DNA of 51,554 nt, taken from positions 1-51,554 of the forward strand of contig JBBQSF010000003.1 in the NCBI GenBank assembly GCA_038214085.1, given 5' to 3'. The DNA is from JBBQSF01 sp038214085 (GTDB taxonomy: Bacteria > Bacteroidota > Bacteroidia > Bacteroidales > CG2-30-32-10). The position numbers and the translations under genes are program-made. Under the pieces are notes generated by a model. The model was not told where the DNA came from. It did no database searches and saw nothing but the letters and a program-made list of their open reading frames with translations. How positions within the stretch are numbered: position 1 is the stretch's first letter; each line of letters starts with the position of its first letter. Shown piece by piece: positions 42,247 to 51,554 of this stretch.

Positions 42247-45200
42247 ATGAAAAAATTAGCTCTACTTTTTGCTCTTTTCATGATTGGCACCCTTGGGATA
42301 TCCCAAACGGTTTTGTACCATGAAAATTTTGAACTTCCTTCAGTTGGTGACAGTGTGGTTTCTTCTGGAAACCCGGGATGGTTTGTAAGTACGAAACTAT
42401 TTAACGGTGGCTTGCGTTGCGACACAAGTAAAGTTGTCGCAAACGATTCAACGTTTCTGACTACAACAACATTTAGCACTACCGGTTACGGCAATGTTAT
42501 TTTGCAGTTTTCGCATATTTGTAAAGTTGAGTTTTTTGATAATGCGACAATTGAAGTTTCAAATAACGGTGGAGCCACATGGACACAGCTTGCTGCTGCG
42601 CAGTATTTGGGTACTGGCCAGTTTGGCAGTAACGGAAACAAGTTTGCATCCACTTCTTATGGGGATTGGTTGCCAGGCACTCCTGCAGCAATTCCTACAA
42701 ATTCGTGGTGGAAAATGGAGCAGTTTGATATCTCGGCTTTAGTTGGCAATACAGCTAATGTAAAAGTACGGTTTAAACTTAAGGACGGCAACGGAACAGG
42801 TGCCGGAAGCAATTATGGTTGGCTTATTGACGACATTAAGATCAATGCTTCGGTTTCGGAGTTAATTCCTCCTGTAATTACCTTGAATGCACCAATTATG
42901 CAGGATACTATTTATAGTACAGGCCCTTTTACTATTTCTGCCAATATTACAGATGTTTCTGGTATTCAATGGGCAAAAATTGCATATAAGATCAATGCAG
43001 CTTCTACTTACGACACTATTACTATGAATAACACTACAGGAAATACTTATGTTGGTGTAATTCCAAGTTATACATACAATACAAAAGTATGGTATCATAT
43101 CATTGCAAAGGACAATTCGCTTTCACATAATGTGGGTCTAAATCCCAGCTCGGGAGATAAGTGGTTTTATACAAAACAGGGGCCCACAGTTGTTATTATT
43201 GGCACAGGAACGAGTGCTGCAAGTGTCTTGCCTGCCAACGGCTATTACAACTATAGCTGGGGAGCAATGCTTTATAAGTCTAATGAAATTAACTATAATG
43301 GACAAATCGATTCAATTGCCTTTTATGTTTCTACTGTTACAGCTCCTTATACAATGAGCAATCAAAAAGTTTTTATTGGCCATACCTCTGCAACAACTTA
43401 TGGTACGGCACAACCCGACACCACAACTATGACTGTTGCTTATACTGGTGTTGTTACTTTTACCGGACCTGGTTGGTACAAAATCAAACTTCAAACTCCC
43501 TTTTATTATAACGGCACAAGTAACCTTTTAATTTACTGGATGAATCGTGATGGCTCTTACGTTTCCGGATATCCGACGTTTGCATATACCCCCACCACTA
43601 ATAATATGGCAGCATATGTTTATAGTGATACTTATGCTAGTGTATACCCAACTTCTGCGGGAACCCAAACATTAAATCGTCCAAATTTACGAATTGCATT
43701 CGTTACTACAAATTACGGCGAAGATGCAGGGATCAGTATGGTAAATGAACCCACAGGAATTGTACTTGCAGGATCCCCTCTGCCTTTAAAAGTTACTGTG
43801 AAAAATTATGGTGTAAATACCATAATCAAGGCAACCATTGGGTGGAAATTAGACGGTGTTGCGCAGCCAACATATAACTGGACAGGAAGCCTTGCGCAAG
43901 CTGTTTCTTCTGCTCCGGTTACAATTGCCAGTCAAACATTTTCGGCAGGATCCCATACAATTAAAGCATGGACAACCTTGCCAAATGATAGTATTGATGA
44001 AAATCACATGAACGATACTATTTCGTCATCGTTTTATGCTTGTGCAAGTATCTTGAACGGCACTTATACTATTGGTACAACAGGAACCACTGATTTTCCA
44101 ACATTTGCTGCTGCATATAATGCAATGCAGAATTGTGGAATAAGCGGACCGGTTGTTTTTAATGTACAGTCTGGAATTTATACGGAACAACTGACATTCC
44201 CAGAAATCTTCGGCGCATCGGCTACAAACACCATTACCTTTCAATCGTTGACAGGTGTAAATACTGATGTAACCTTGCAATATGCCAATACAGTCTCAAA
44301 TAATTATGTTATTAAACTGAATGGAGCTGATCATTTCCGTTTCAAAAATATGACATTGAAGTCGATAGGCACAACTTACGGTCGTGTTATTGAAATGACT
44401 GGAAATGCAATAAACAATCAATTCGATGGAAATAAAATTACAGGTATTGCCACTGCATTAACATCAACTGACTATGCTTTGGTTTATTCTGCAGCAGCAG
44501 CCACTTCACTCGACTCAATGACGGTACTTAATAATAATGTATTTACCAATGGTTCTTATGGTCTTTATTGGTATGGTGCAAGCACAACATCATTAGAGTC
44601 CCAGACAACAATTACCAATAATACATTTACAAACCAATACTATTATGGTATGTATATCTATTACCAGAATGCGCCAATTATTTCAGGAAATACCATCACT
44701 ACTAATTCAGCCTATACTACATTCTATGGTATTTATACCGGATATTGTGATAACAACTTGAAAATAGTAAAAAATAAAATTTCAATTGCCTCTGGAGGTT
44801 ATGGTATTGAACCTTATTATTGCGACGGAACTTCTGCTAAAACAGCTTTGATTGCAAATAACTTTGTACAGGTTGGTGGAACAGCTACTGCTTATGGAAT
44901 TTATACATACTATTCAACATATCTGAATATATATTACAATAGTGTTAATGTTACTTCTACAAGTGCAACATCAGGTCGGGCAATCTATGTATATACAGGC
45001 TGCTCTGCTGTTGATGTTAAAAACAACATATTTGCCAACAATGGTGGTGGTTACGCATTCTATTCGGGAATTACTACAGGTGTTACATCAAACTACAATG
45101 ATTTATTTACAACAGGTATCAACGTTGGTTATTGGACTGCAAACAGAACAAACTTAGCTGCATGGCAAACTGCTTCAACTCAGGATGCAAATTCGATATC

Positions 45201-48200
45201 TTCCAACCCTTCATATACCAGCTCAACAAATCTACACACATTTGATTCTGGCTTAAATGGGCTTGCAACTCCTATTGCTTCTGTGACAACAGATATTGAT
45301 GGTGATGTAAGAAATGCAACTACTCCTGATATTGGTGCTGATGAATTTACACCATTGGCTACAGATCTAGGTATATTAAGTGTTATTTCTCCTGTTACTG
45401 GTTGTGGTTTAAGTGCAACAGAAAATGTTACCATACAACTTAAAAATTTAGGAGGTACTGCAATTACAACAGCTAATATTTATTATCGTTTGAATAACGG
45501 TACTCCTGTAAGTGAAGTTTTTACCGGTTCAATTGCTCCAAATGCAACATTAAACTATACATTTACTCAACAGGTCAATCTATCAGCAGTTGGAAATAAT
45601 ACTTTTAAGTTTTATGTTTCTCTAGCAGGCGATTTAAATCTTTTAAACGATACTATTTCAAATTATATGGTTTCGAATGGTTGGGATTTCTATACTTCAG
45701 CATATACCATGGGATTTGAACCCGCAGACAATATGGCGCAATGGTCAAAACTAGATGTTAATGCGGATACACGTACATGGGAATTTCCTTATGCCAGCAC
45801 CACTTATTCTCATACCGGAGGAAATTGTGCAAGGTTTTTTAACAGCTCATCCGCTGCAGGAAATGACTGGATGTTTACTAGATGCTTTACTTTAAATGCT
45901 GGAAGTTCATACAAAATTGAATACTGGTATCGTGTTGAAAGTGCAACGTATCCACAAAATATTGACTTTAAAGTTGGAACCTCTGCTACACCAGCAGCTA
46001 TGACAACAAACTTGCTGACAATGGCTGGTTTTACTAATGCAACATATCAGAAAGCTACAGTTACTTTTACTCCCACAACTTCAGGGACTTATTATTTCGG
46101 ATGGTATGCTTATAGCGCAGCAGCAAACTACTATGCTTTTATTGACGACATCAACATTTCGCTGTTACCGCCTCAGGAAGCATCAATAGTTTCAATTGAA
46201 TCTCCGGTATCTGGTTGCGGATTGGGTAATGAAAATGTTACCATAAAAATTACCAACAACGGTTCTTCTGCAATTAATGGCGGCTTAACAGCATATTATA
46301 AACCTGTTGGTGGCTCGGTAGTATCCGAACCAGTAACTGCTTCAATTGCTGTAGGCGCTACTTATAACTTTACTTTTGCCACCAAGTTGAACATGGCAGT
46401 TACAACCACCGATTCTACATTTGTTCTATCGGCTTGGGCTAAATTAGTTGGAGATCCTTTTACTTCAAACGACTCAATAAGCAAGGATATTAGGTCATAT
46501 CATGTGCCAGCAAATCCTACAGTGATTAGTGATACTGTTCCTTATGGTGGTATTGCGCTTTTACATGCAATTTCTCTGGATTCACTATACTGGTATAGCG
46601 TACCCACAGGAGGCACTTCAATAGGTACCGGAGCTTATTTTACTACTCCAGCCTTATATGTTACCACACCTTATTATGTTGAAGCAAAAACTGGAGCTCC
46701 AGATTTAAAAATTACGGAAGTTACTCAATACTCTACCGGAACTGGTGCAACTTCTCCTTATCCATCGTGGTTTACCACTAGTGATTGGGATGGAATTGAA
46801 ATTAGCAATTTAGGTTCAGCAGTGGCAGATTTAACAGGATACACATTTCACGTTGAAGGACCAAATATTATTGATTATACAATTCCTGCTGGTGTTACTT
46901 TAGCATCAGGCGAGGTGTTAATCCTATCACGCGTTGGAGCTGCTACTGACGATCCTGCACATAAATTTTATGTAATGTCAACGACAGGCGGAACAAGCTC
47001 AGGCGTAGCTAACGGATACTATCTAAAGGATGCAGCAGGCACTGTTGTTGATGCTATTGCTACTGATGGATATACATTTTCGGCTGGTTCAGGTGTTACT
47101 GCAGCCGATTGGACTGGTACTCTTCCAAGTTCTTCTGGTTTAGCCGGTGCAATTCGAACCATTTCTGATAATAATACCGCTGGCGATTGGGTAGTATCTT
47201 CTGCTAGTGTAAAGCAAACGATAGGATCATTAAATCCTACATTATCTGCCGGAATTGGTGGAGGTGGATGCGCCAGCAGCAGAGTATCTGATACCGCTTA
47301 TGTTCAGCTTTTAGCTGTTGAAGCTGGTATTGTTTCAATGCCATTCCCTGTGAGCGGTTGTTCCGACGGATTAGAAGATATCATTATTAAAATCAGAAAC
47401 AATGGTAATGATACTGTTGACCCTGGATTTACTGCGTCATATGTTTTAAATTTAACTGCTCCAGTTACTGAAACCATTAACAGTCAGATTTTACCTGGTG
47501 ATACATTAACGTATACATTCACAACCCCGCTAACTGCAGGTTTGTCATCCTCTAATATTGATTCTTTATTCCATATTATTGCATATGTTACAATCCCTAC
47601 AGATAATTTTGCTACTAACGATTCAATAACAAAATCAGTAACACTTAATTTTACACCAGGGGTACCTGTTGTAAATAATGTTACGATTCCTTATGGAAAT
47701 ATTGCAACATTAAATGCTGTTTCTACTGATTCTGTTTTCTGGTATGATACCCCTACTTCACAAACTGAAATACAGATAGGCCATTCCTATACTACTCCTG
47801 TTTTATACAGCAACACTGTTTACTATGCGGAAGCATCTATTTACTCACCCGGACACAGCACAACTGTGGGAACTGGAACAGTGAGTCAATCATATATTCC
47901 TGCATACGGGTATTATGATTACAGCTGGAGTGCTATGTTGTTTAATGCATCCGAAATGGGATTTGCAGGTAGAATTGATACGATTGCCGTGTATGTGAAT
48001 AATGCCGTTTCTGGATTCCAAATGCTTGCACAAACAGTATATTTGGGTGAAACCACTGATATGACTTTTGCAACTGCAGACAAACCCGACCCCTCAACCA
48101 TGACACTTGTATTTACTAACGACCTAACATGGAACGGTCCGGGTTGGTATAAGATTCCATTGCAAACACCATTTAATTATTCTGGAACCAAAAGCCTAAT

Positions 48201-51200
48201 GTTATATTGGGAAAATAACGACGGTGATTACGTATCAGGATACCCAACATATAATGCTACTACTACAACAGGAAACAAAGCAAAGTATGATTATCAGGAC
48301 TCCTCATTCCCAACGGGTGCTGGTACTTTAACAACAAGCAGGGCAAATATGATGTTTATTCATACGGCCAAAGGTTGCTCGAGTGCAAGAGTTTCTGATA
48401 CAGTATTTGTAACTGGTATTCCAACATGTGATGCTGGTGTTATTGCAATTGATAATCCAAATTCTGGTATAGATCTTACAGCAACTGAGCAGGTAACGGT
48501 TCAGGTTAAAAACTACGGAACTGCTTCTGCAGTTAATGTTCCGGTTAAATATGTAATTAATAACGGTACTCCTGTTTCAGAAACAATAGCAGGGCCAATT
48601 GCATCAAATGCAACTGTTTCTTACACATTTACTGCCACTGCAAATCTTTCTGCATTTGCTACCTACCAAATAAAAGCTTATACTGCTCAAACATGCGATT
48701 TGACAAATGTTAACGATACTGCAACAAAAACGGTAATTAACAATCCGTTACTTTATTGTACATCTGCTTCTACTTCTCCAACTTCATATGAAGATATTGG
48801 AAATGTTACGATTAGCAATGTAAATAATGGAATTGCAACCCCGGTAACAACTAACACTACTGCAATTAACGGATATTCTGATTTCACTGTATCTGTTCCT
48901 GCGGTACAACTTGCAATGGGAGTTACTTATCCAATTTCGGTTAGTGTAATATCAGCTACAAGTTTTTACAGCACTTATGTTAAAGCATTTATTGATTATA
49001 ACAGGGACGGTGTATTTGATCCTGTTACCGAACTTGCTTTTGGCGGACAGACAACTTCAACAACTCCAACAATTACCGGAAATGTTGTTGTTCCATTAAC
49101 CGCAGTTTCTGGTCAGGTAACCCGAATGAGAGTGGTTGCTGTTGAAACTACAGCGGCTGCAGATGTTACTCCATGTGGAACATATACCTGGGGTGAAACA
49201 GAAGATTATTCAGTAATTATTGCTCCATTGATTCCTAAGGATGCTGGTGTTATTGAAATTATCAAACCACTTGCTCTTCAGGCTCAGGGTGATGTTGTTA
49301 TTCCTAAAGTAAGAATTAAAAACTTTGGAACGGACACACTTAAAGCTGCCAATAACATGTCCATTGCTTATAAAATTAATGGAGGCACTGCTGTAACAGC
49401 TCTTTGGACAGGTAATCCATTGCCACCTAATGGAATTGATACAGTGAATTTGGCTTCATTTACAGTATTATCTGGATCCAACAATATCTGTGCATATACC
49501 ATTTTGGCTGGTGATACCAACACCTTTAATGATCAGACTTGTAAATCATTCTATGGTACTCCAAACATTGATGCAGGTGTAACTCAAATACTTCAACCTG
49601 GTAGCCAGGTGATGTCGGGTGCTTCTATACCTGTGAAAGTTGTATTTAAAAACTTTGGTACAAATGCAATAACATCAATGAATATTAATTATAAACTAAA
49701 TGGAGGTGCTGCTGTAGTTCAGGCTTGGACAGGTAACCTGTTGCCAAATGCTCAGGATACGCTTGTTCTTGCTAATGCTATTGCCCCTGCTTCGAACTTC
49801 ACACTATGTGCTTATACTTCATTAACTGGCGACGGAGATCATTTGAATGATACTCTTTGTAAAACAGTATTTGGAGTTCCATCTTCAACATTGCCTTATT
49901 ATGATGATTTTGAAGGAACGGCTATGTGGTACAATTCAACAGTAAACCCTGGCACATCGTGGGAACTTGGCGCTCCTTCGTACGGCGTTACCAATAATGC
50001 CCATTCTCCTTCCAAAGCATGGGATGTTAATTTAACTACAGCCTATGGAGGCAGTGCTAATTGCGAATTATATACTCAGATGTTTGATTTTACCGGAATA
50101 GTAAATGCAAAACTTTCATTCTGGCGCAATCATTACACCGAAGCAACTTATGATGGAACTAATCTTGAATACAGTACTGATGGAACCACATGGCAGGCAC
50201 TTGGAACAATTGCTGACCCATTGGGAGTTAACTGGTATACCAATACAATTTCAGGAGGAGGTTCGCATCAGGCATGGGCCGGTCAGTCTTCGGGTTGGGT
50301 AAAATCAGAATACACACTCACACCTCTGAATAACATGCCTATGGTTCAATTCAGATTTGTATTCAAATCAGACCCTTCTGTACAATATGACGGTTTTTCA
50401 ATTGATGACTTCTCAATTACAATTCCATCACAGTTAGATGCTGGTGTTGAAGCAATCACAAAACCTGGTGTACAAACAAGCGATGGTGCTAGCTATAATG
50501 TAAAAGTGCGCATCAAAAATTTCGGTATGGACACATTACAAACTATACCTGTTTCTTATACCGTTAATGGAGGCATTCCAGTTACCGGAACATGGATAGG
50601 TTATCTTGCTCCAAACGATACCGTAAGTTATCAGTTCACTCAGGCGTTGATTTCTCCTGCAGGACAATTCAATTTGTGCTCATATACTTCGTTAACAGGT
50701 GATGGTGATCACTTGAATGATACCACATGTAAATCAGTAACTGGTATTCCTGTATTTAATCTGCCTTACAGCGATGATTTCGAAGGTACTAACTATTGGT
50801 TAAGTTCTGATGGTACTGCTCAGTGGCAATGGGGTGTTCCTTCTGCTACTACCATTAATACTGCTCATAGTCCAACACATGTATGGGCTACTAATGTTTC
50901 CGGTAATTATGTTGGCAACATGAACGACAATCTGTATTCTCCAATATTCAATTTATCTACTCAGATTGATACTGTGGTTATGGAGTTCTGGCACTGGTAT
51001 AATACGGAAGCCGGCACCGATGGTGGTAATATTCAATATACTATTAATGGAGGAACAAACTGGATAACCATGGGTTATGTGGGCGATCCTTTGGCTACCA
51101 ACTGGTATACAACAACAGTAAGTGGTAAAGGATACTGGATGGGCAATTCAACAGGTTGGGTTAAGTCAACTTATAAGATTCCTAAAAACATTGACTTTGG

Positions 51201-51554
51201 CAATTTTGTAAATAACATTCAATTCCGCTTTAATTTCAGTTCTAACGCTTCCACAAACCTAAATGGATGGGCAATTGACGATTTCAGCATGACTGTTCCT
51301 GCCTTGCCAAACGATGCCGGTGTTTCTGCCATTGTTAACCCTGCTACTGAAACCAATACTTACACTCCGGTAACAGTTACAGTTACAATTAAGAATTTCG
51401 GCACCAACACGTTAACAAGTATTCCTGTTAAATATAAGGTTGGAGCCGCTACAGCTGTTGCTGAAACATGGACCGGGTCTTTGGCTCCGAATGCAACTGC
51501 CAATTATACGTTCACCGCCTCTTATATTTCTCCTGCGGCTGCATATAATTTCTG
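42247..51554 (+). CDS. Giant modular secreted protein, 5' part (continues beyond the window)
   Basis: One frame runs from ATG 42247 to the window end, at least 3,102 codons; every part I read through is stop-free. A signal peptide (MKKLALLFALFMIGTLGISQ) leads. In order I see a jelly-roll 'choice-of-anchor'-like domain (about 20-205), an Ig-like domain, a 170-residue module (copy 1), a CARDB-like domain, a right-handed beta-helix (about 600-1030; many NNxFTN-type rungs), CARDB-like and jelly-roll domains, Ig-like, a lamin-tail-like domain (about 1480-1655; LKITEVTQYSTG), the 170-residue module again, a GEVED domain (about 2170-2320; WGETEDYSVII), then repeating CARDB/jelly-roll units. This is typical of cell-surface adhesins or gliding-type proteins exported by the type IX system; the C-terminal sorting signal would lie outside the window. 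Confidence 0.85.
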   Translation, partial: MKKLALLFALFMIGTLGISQTVLYHENFELPSVGDSVVSSGNPGWFVSTKLFNGGLRCDTSKVVANDSTFLTTTTFSTTGYGNVILQFSHICKVEFFDNATIEVSNNGGATWTQLAAAQYLGTGQFGSNGNKFASTSYGDWLPGTPAAIPTNSWWKMEQFDISALVGNTANVKVRFKLKDGNGTGAGSNYGWLIDDIKINASVSELIPPVITLNAPIMQDTIYSTGPFTISANITDVSGIQWAKIAYKINAASTYDTITMNNTTGNTYVGVIPSYTYNTKVWYHIIAKDNSLSHNVGLNPSSGDKWFYTKQGPTVVIIGTGTSAASVLPANGYYNYSWGAMLYKSNEINYNGQIDSIAFYVSTVTAPYTMSNQKVFIGHTSATTYGTAQPDTTTMTVAYTGVVTFTGPGWYKIKLQTPFYYNGTSNLLIYWMNRDGSYVSGYPTFAYTPTTNNMAAYVYSDTYASVYPTSAGTQTLNRPNLRIAFVTTNYGEDAGISMVNEPTGIVLAGSPLPLKVTVKNYGVNTIIKATIGWKLDGVAQPTYNWTGSLAQAVSSAPVTIASQTFSAGSHTIKAWTTLPNDSIDENHMNDTISSSFYACASILNGTYTIGTTGTTDFPTFAAAYNAMQNCGISGPVVFNVQSGIYTEQLTFPEIFGASATNTITFQSLTGVNTDVTLQYANTVSNNYVIKLNGADHFRFKNMTLKSIGTTYGRVIEMTGNAINNQFDGNKITGIATALTSTDYALVYSAAAATSLDSMTVLNNNVFTNGSYGLYWYGASTTSLESQTTITNNTFTNQYYYGMYIYYQNAPIISGNTITTNSAYTTFYGIYTGYCDNNLKIVKNKISIASGGYGIEPYYCDGTSAKTALIANNFVQVGGTATAYGIYTYYSTYLNIYYNSVNVTSTSATSGRAIYVYTGCSAVDVKNNIFANNGGGYAFYSGITTGVTSNYNDLFTTGINVGYWTANRTNLAAWQTASTQDANSISSNPSYTSSTNLHTFDSGLNGLATPIASVTTDIDGDVRNATTPDIGADEFTPLATDLGILSVISPVTGCGLSATENVTIQLKNLGGTAITTANIYYRLNNGTPVSEVFTGSIAPNATLNYTFTQQVNLSAVGNNTFKFYVSLAGDLNLLNDTISNYMVSNGWDFYTSAYTMGFEPADNMAQWSKLDVNADTRTWEFPYASTTYSHTGGNCARFFNSSSAAGNDWMFTRCFTLNAGSSYKIEYWYRVESATYPQNIDFKVGTSATPAAMTTNLLTMAGFTNATYQKATVTFTPTTSGTYYFGWYAYSAAANYYAFIDDINISLLPPQEASIVSIESPVSGCGLGNENVTIKITNNGSSAINGGLTAYYKPVGGSVVSEPVTASIAVGATYNFTFATKLNMAVTTTDSTFVLSAWAKLVGDPFTSNDSISKDIRSYHVPANPTVISDTVPYGGIALLHAISLDSLYWYSVPTGGTSIGTGAYFTTPALYVTTPYYVEAKTGAPDLKITEVTQYSTGTGATSPYPSWFTTSDWDGIEISNLGSAVADLTGYTFHVEGPNIIDYTIPAGVTLASGEVLILSRVGAATDDPAHKFYVMSTTGGTSSGVANGYYLKDAAGTVVDAIATDGYTFSAGSGVTAADWTGTLPSSSGLAGAIRTISDNNTAGDWVVSSASVKQTIGSLNPTLSAGIGGGGCASSRVSDTAYVQLLAVEAGIVSMPFPVSGCSDGLEDIIIKIRNNGNDTVDPGFTASYVLNLTAPVTETINSQILPGDTLTYTFTTPLTAGLSSSNIDSLFHIIAYVTIPTDNFATNDSITKSVTLNFTPGVPVVNNVTIPYGNIATLNAVSTDSVFWYDTPTSQTEIQIGHSYTTPVLYSNTVYYAEASIYSPGHSTTVGTGTVSQSYIPAYGYYDYSWSAMLFNASEMGFAGRIDTIAVYVNNAVSGFQMLAQTVYLGETTDMTFATADKPDPSTMTLVFTNDLTWNGPGWYKIPLQTPFNYSGTKSLMLYWENNDGDYVSGYPTYNATTTTGNKAKYDYQDSSFPTGAGTLTTSRANMMFIHTAKGCSSARVSDTVFVTGIPTCDAGVIAIDNPNSGIDLTATEQVTVQVKNYGTASAVNVPVKYVINNGTPVSETIAGPIASNATVSYTFTATANLSAFATYQIKAYTAQTCDLTNVNDTATKTVINNPLLYCTSASTSPTSYEDIGNVTISNVNNGIATPVTTNTTAINGYSDFTVSVPAVQLAMGVTYPISVSVISATSFYSTYVKAFIDYNRDGVFDPVTELAFGGQTTSTTPTITGNVVVPLTAVSGQVTRMRVVAVETTAAADVTPCGTYTWGETEDYSVIIAPLIPKDAGVIEIIKPLALQAQGDVVIPKVRIKNFGTDTLKAANNMSIAYKINGGTAVTALWTGNPLPPNGIDTVNLASFTVLSGSNNICAYTILAGDTNTFNDQTCKSFYGTPNIDAGVTQILQPGSQVMSGASIPVKVVFKNFGTNAITSMNINYKLNGGAAVVQAWTGNLLPNAQDTLVLANAIAPASNFTLCAYTSLTGDGDHLNDTLCKTVFGVPSSTLPYYDDFEGTAMWYNSTVNPGTSWELGAPSYGVTNNAHSPSKAWDVNLTTAYGGSANCELYTQMFDFTGIVNAKLSFWRNHYTEATYDGTNLEYSTDGTTWQALGTIADPLGVNWYTNTISGGGSHQAWAGQSSGWVKSEYTLTPLNNMPMVQFRFVFKSDPSVQYDGFSIDDFSITIPSQLDAGVEAITKPGVQTSDGASYNVKVRIKNFGMDTLQTIPVSYTVNGGIPVTGTWIGYLAPNDTVSYQFTQALISPAGQFNLCSYTSLTGDGDHLNDTTCKSVTGIPVFNLPYSDDFEGTNYWLSSDGTAQWQWGVPSATTINTAHSPTHVWATNVSGNYVGNMNDNLYSPIFNLSTQIDTVVMEFWHWYNTEAGTDGGNIQYTINGGTNWITMGYVGDPLATNWYTTTVSGKGYWMGNSTGWVKSTYKIPKNIDFGNFVNNIQFRFNFSSNASTNLNGWAIDDFSMTVPALPNDAGVSAIVNPATETNTYTPVTVTVTIKNFGTNTLTSIPVKYKVGAATAVAETWTGSLAPNATANYTFTASYISPAAAYNF
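43189..43701 (+). repeat. 170-residue protein module, copy 1
   Basis: It shares YYNYSWGAML, GPGWYKIKLQTPF and DGSYVSGYPT with the copy at 47860-48360 (YYDYSWSAML, GPGWYKIPLQTPF, DGDYVSGYPT). The two are separated by about 4.2 kb of other domains, so the copy arose by internal duplication and later rearrangement or was shuffled as a unit. Confidence 0.85.
47860..48360 (+). repeat. 170-residue protein module, copy 2
   Basis: This is the second copy of the module at 43189-43701, diverged at protein level but aligned throughout without large gaps. Confidence 0.85.
49570..51554 (+). repeat. Tandem CARDB-plus-jelly-roll units of about 290 residues
   Basis: Units begin with DAGV at 49570, 50437 and 51313, giving periods of 867 and 876 bp. 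Each has a CARDB-like domain (KNFGTNAITS, KNFGMDTLQT, KNFGTNTLTS) followed by a jelly-roll domain with DDFEG near its start and IDDFS near its end. The phrase YTSLTGDGDHLNDT is identical in the first two. The third unit is cut by the window edge. Confidence 0.85.

Noticed and set aside
42494..50302. Many short frames on both strands within 42.5-50.3 kb
   Set aside because: All lie inside the single long plus-strand frame, which reads as continuous secreted-protein sequence.

Overview
The window is a piece of a low-GC (visibly AT-rich) Bacteroidota chromosome. This rests on several things seen together: promoter-like sites of the Bacteroidota type (TTTG or TTG, about 20 bp, then TAnnTTTG), starts without Shine-Dalgarno sequences, tandem DUF6089 proteins, DUF6427, DUF2027-Smr and DUF2339 proteins, PD40 and PepSY-like secreted proteins, the gene order spoT-fur-purA, and a giant modular secreted protein of the sort exported by the type IX system. 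Two-oxoacid:ferredoxin oxidoreductase and small ferredoxins next to a 2-oxoglutarate dehydrogenase suggest a metabolically flexible, possibly facultative or microaerobic organism. No species can be named from the sequence.

Layout. 1-2 kb: the end of a porin gene, then a small secreted-protein gene broken by an in-frame TAG. 2-5 kb: korA-korB, leftward, with a hairpin repeat starting exactly at the korB stop codon. 5.2-6.8 kb: a PD40 protein and two small iron-sulfur proteins. 6.9-9.6 kb: a TonB-dependent receptor and a membrane-anchored unknown, leftward. 9.8-15.8 kb: sucA-sucB, nadB and a gamma-carbonic anhydrase, rightward. 15.9-25.3 kb: a long leftward envelope cluster (CBS-ACT protein, POTRA/barrel protein, nadK, two DUF6089 proteins, uppS, bamA, two Skp/OmpH chaperones). 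25.4-27.8 kb: pdxJ and an alpha/beta hydrolase, converging on tatC. 27.8-29.1 kb: a gene-free stretch packed with inverted repeats. 29.1-36.4 kb: DUF2339, TPR lipoprotein, DUF2027-Smr, DUF6427, purQ, a glycosyltransferase and rnhB. 36.5-41.8 kb: spoT, fur, purA and a PepSY-like repeat protein, leftward. 42.2 kb to the end: one open frame of more than 3,100 codons, cut by the window edge.

How the genes fit together. The 16-25 kb cluster couples undecaprenyl-diphosphate synthesis (uppS) with outer-membrane protein assembly (bamA, Skp-like chaperones). KorAB would pass electrons to ferredoxin, and two ferredoxin-like proteins lie about 1.2-1.5 kb from korA. SucAB does the same carbon step but yields NADH. 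PurQ and PurA belong to purine synthesis, and SpoT controls (p)ppGpp.

Most of the window is ordinary core genome. The parts most worth a second look are the 59-bp palindromic repeat present twice in opposite orientations (57 of 59 identical), the palindrome-rich gap at 27.8-29.1 kb with a roughly 178-bp imperfect inverted repeat, the ferredoxin that has lost one cluster cysteine, the interrupted small gene, and the giant repeat protein. I see no CRISPR array, tRNA, rRNA, transposase or phage gene. I did not find a clear new multi-gene system.
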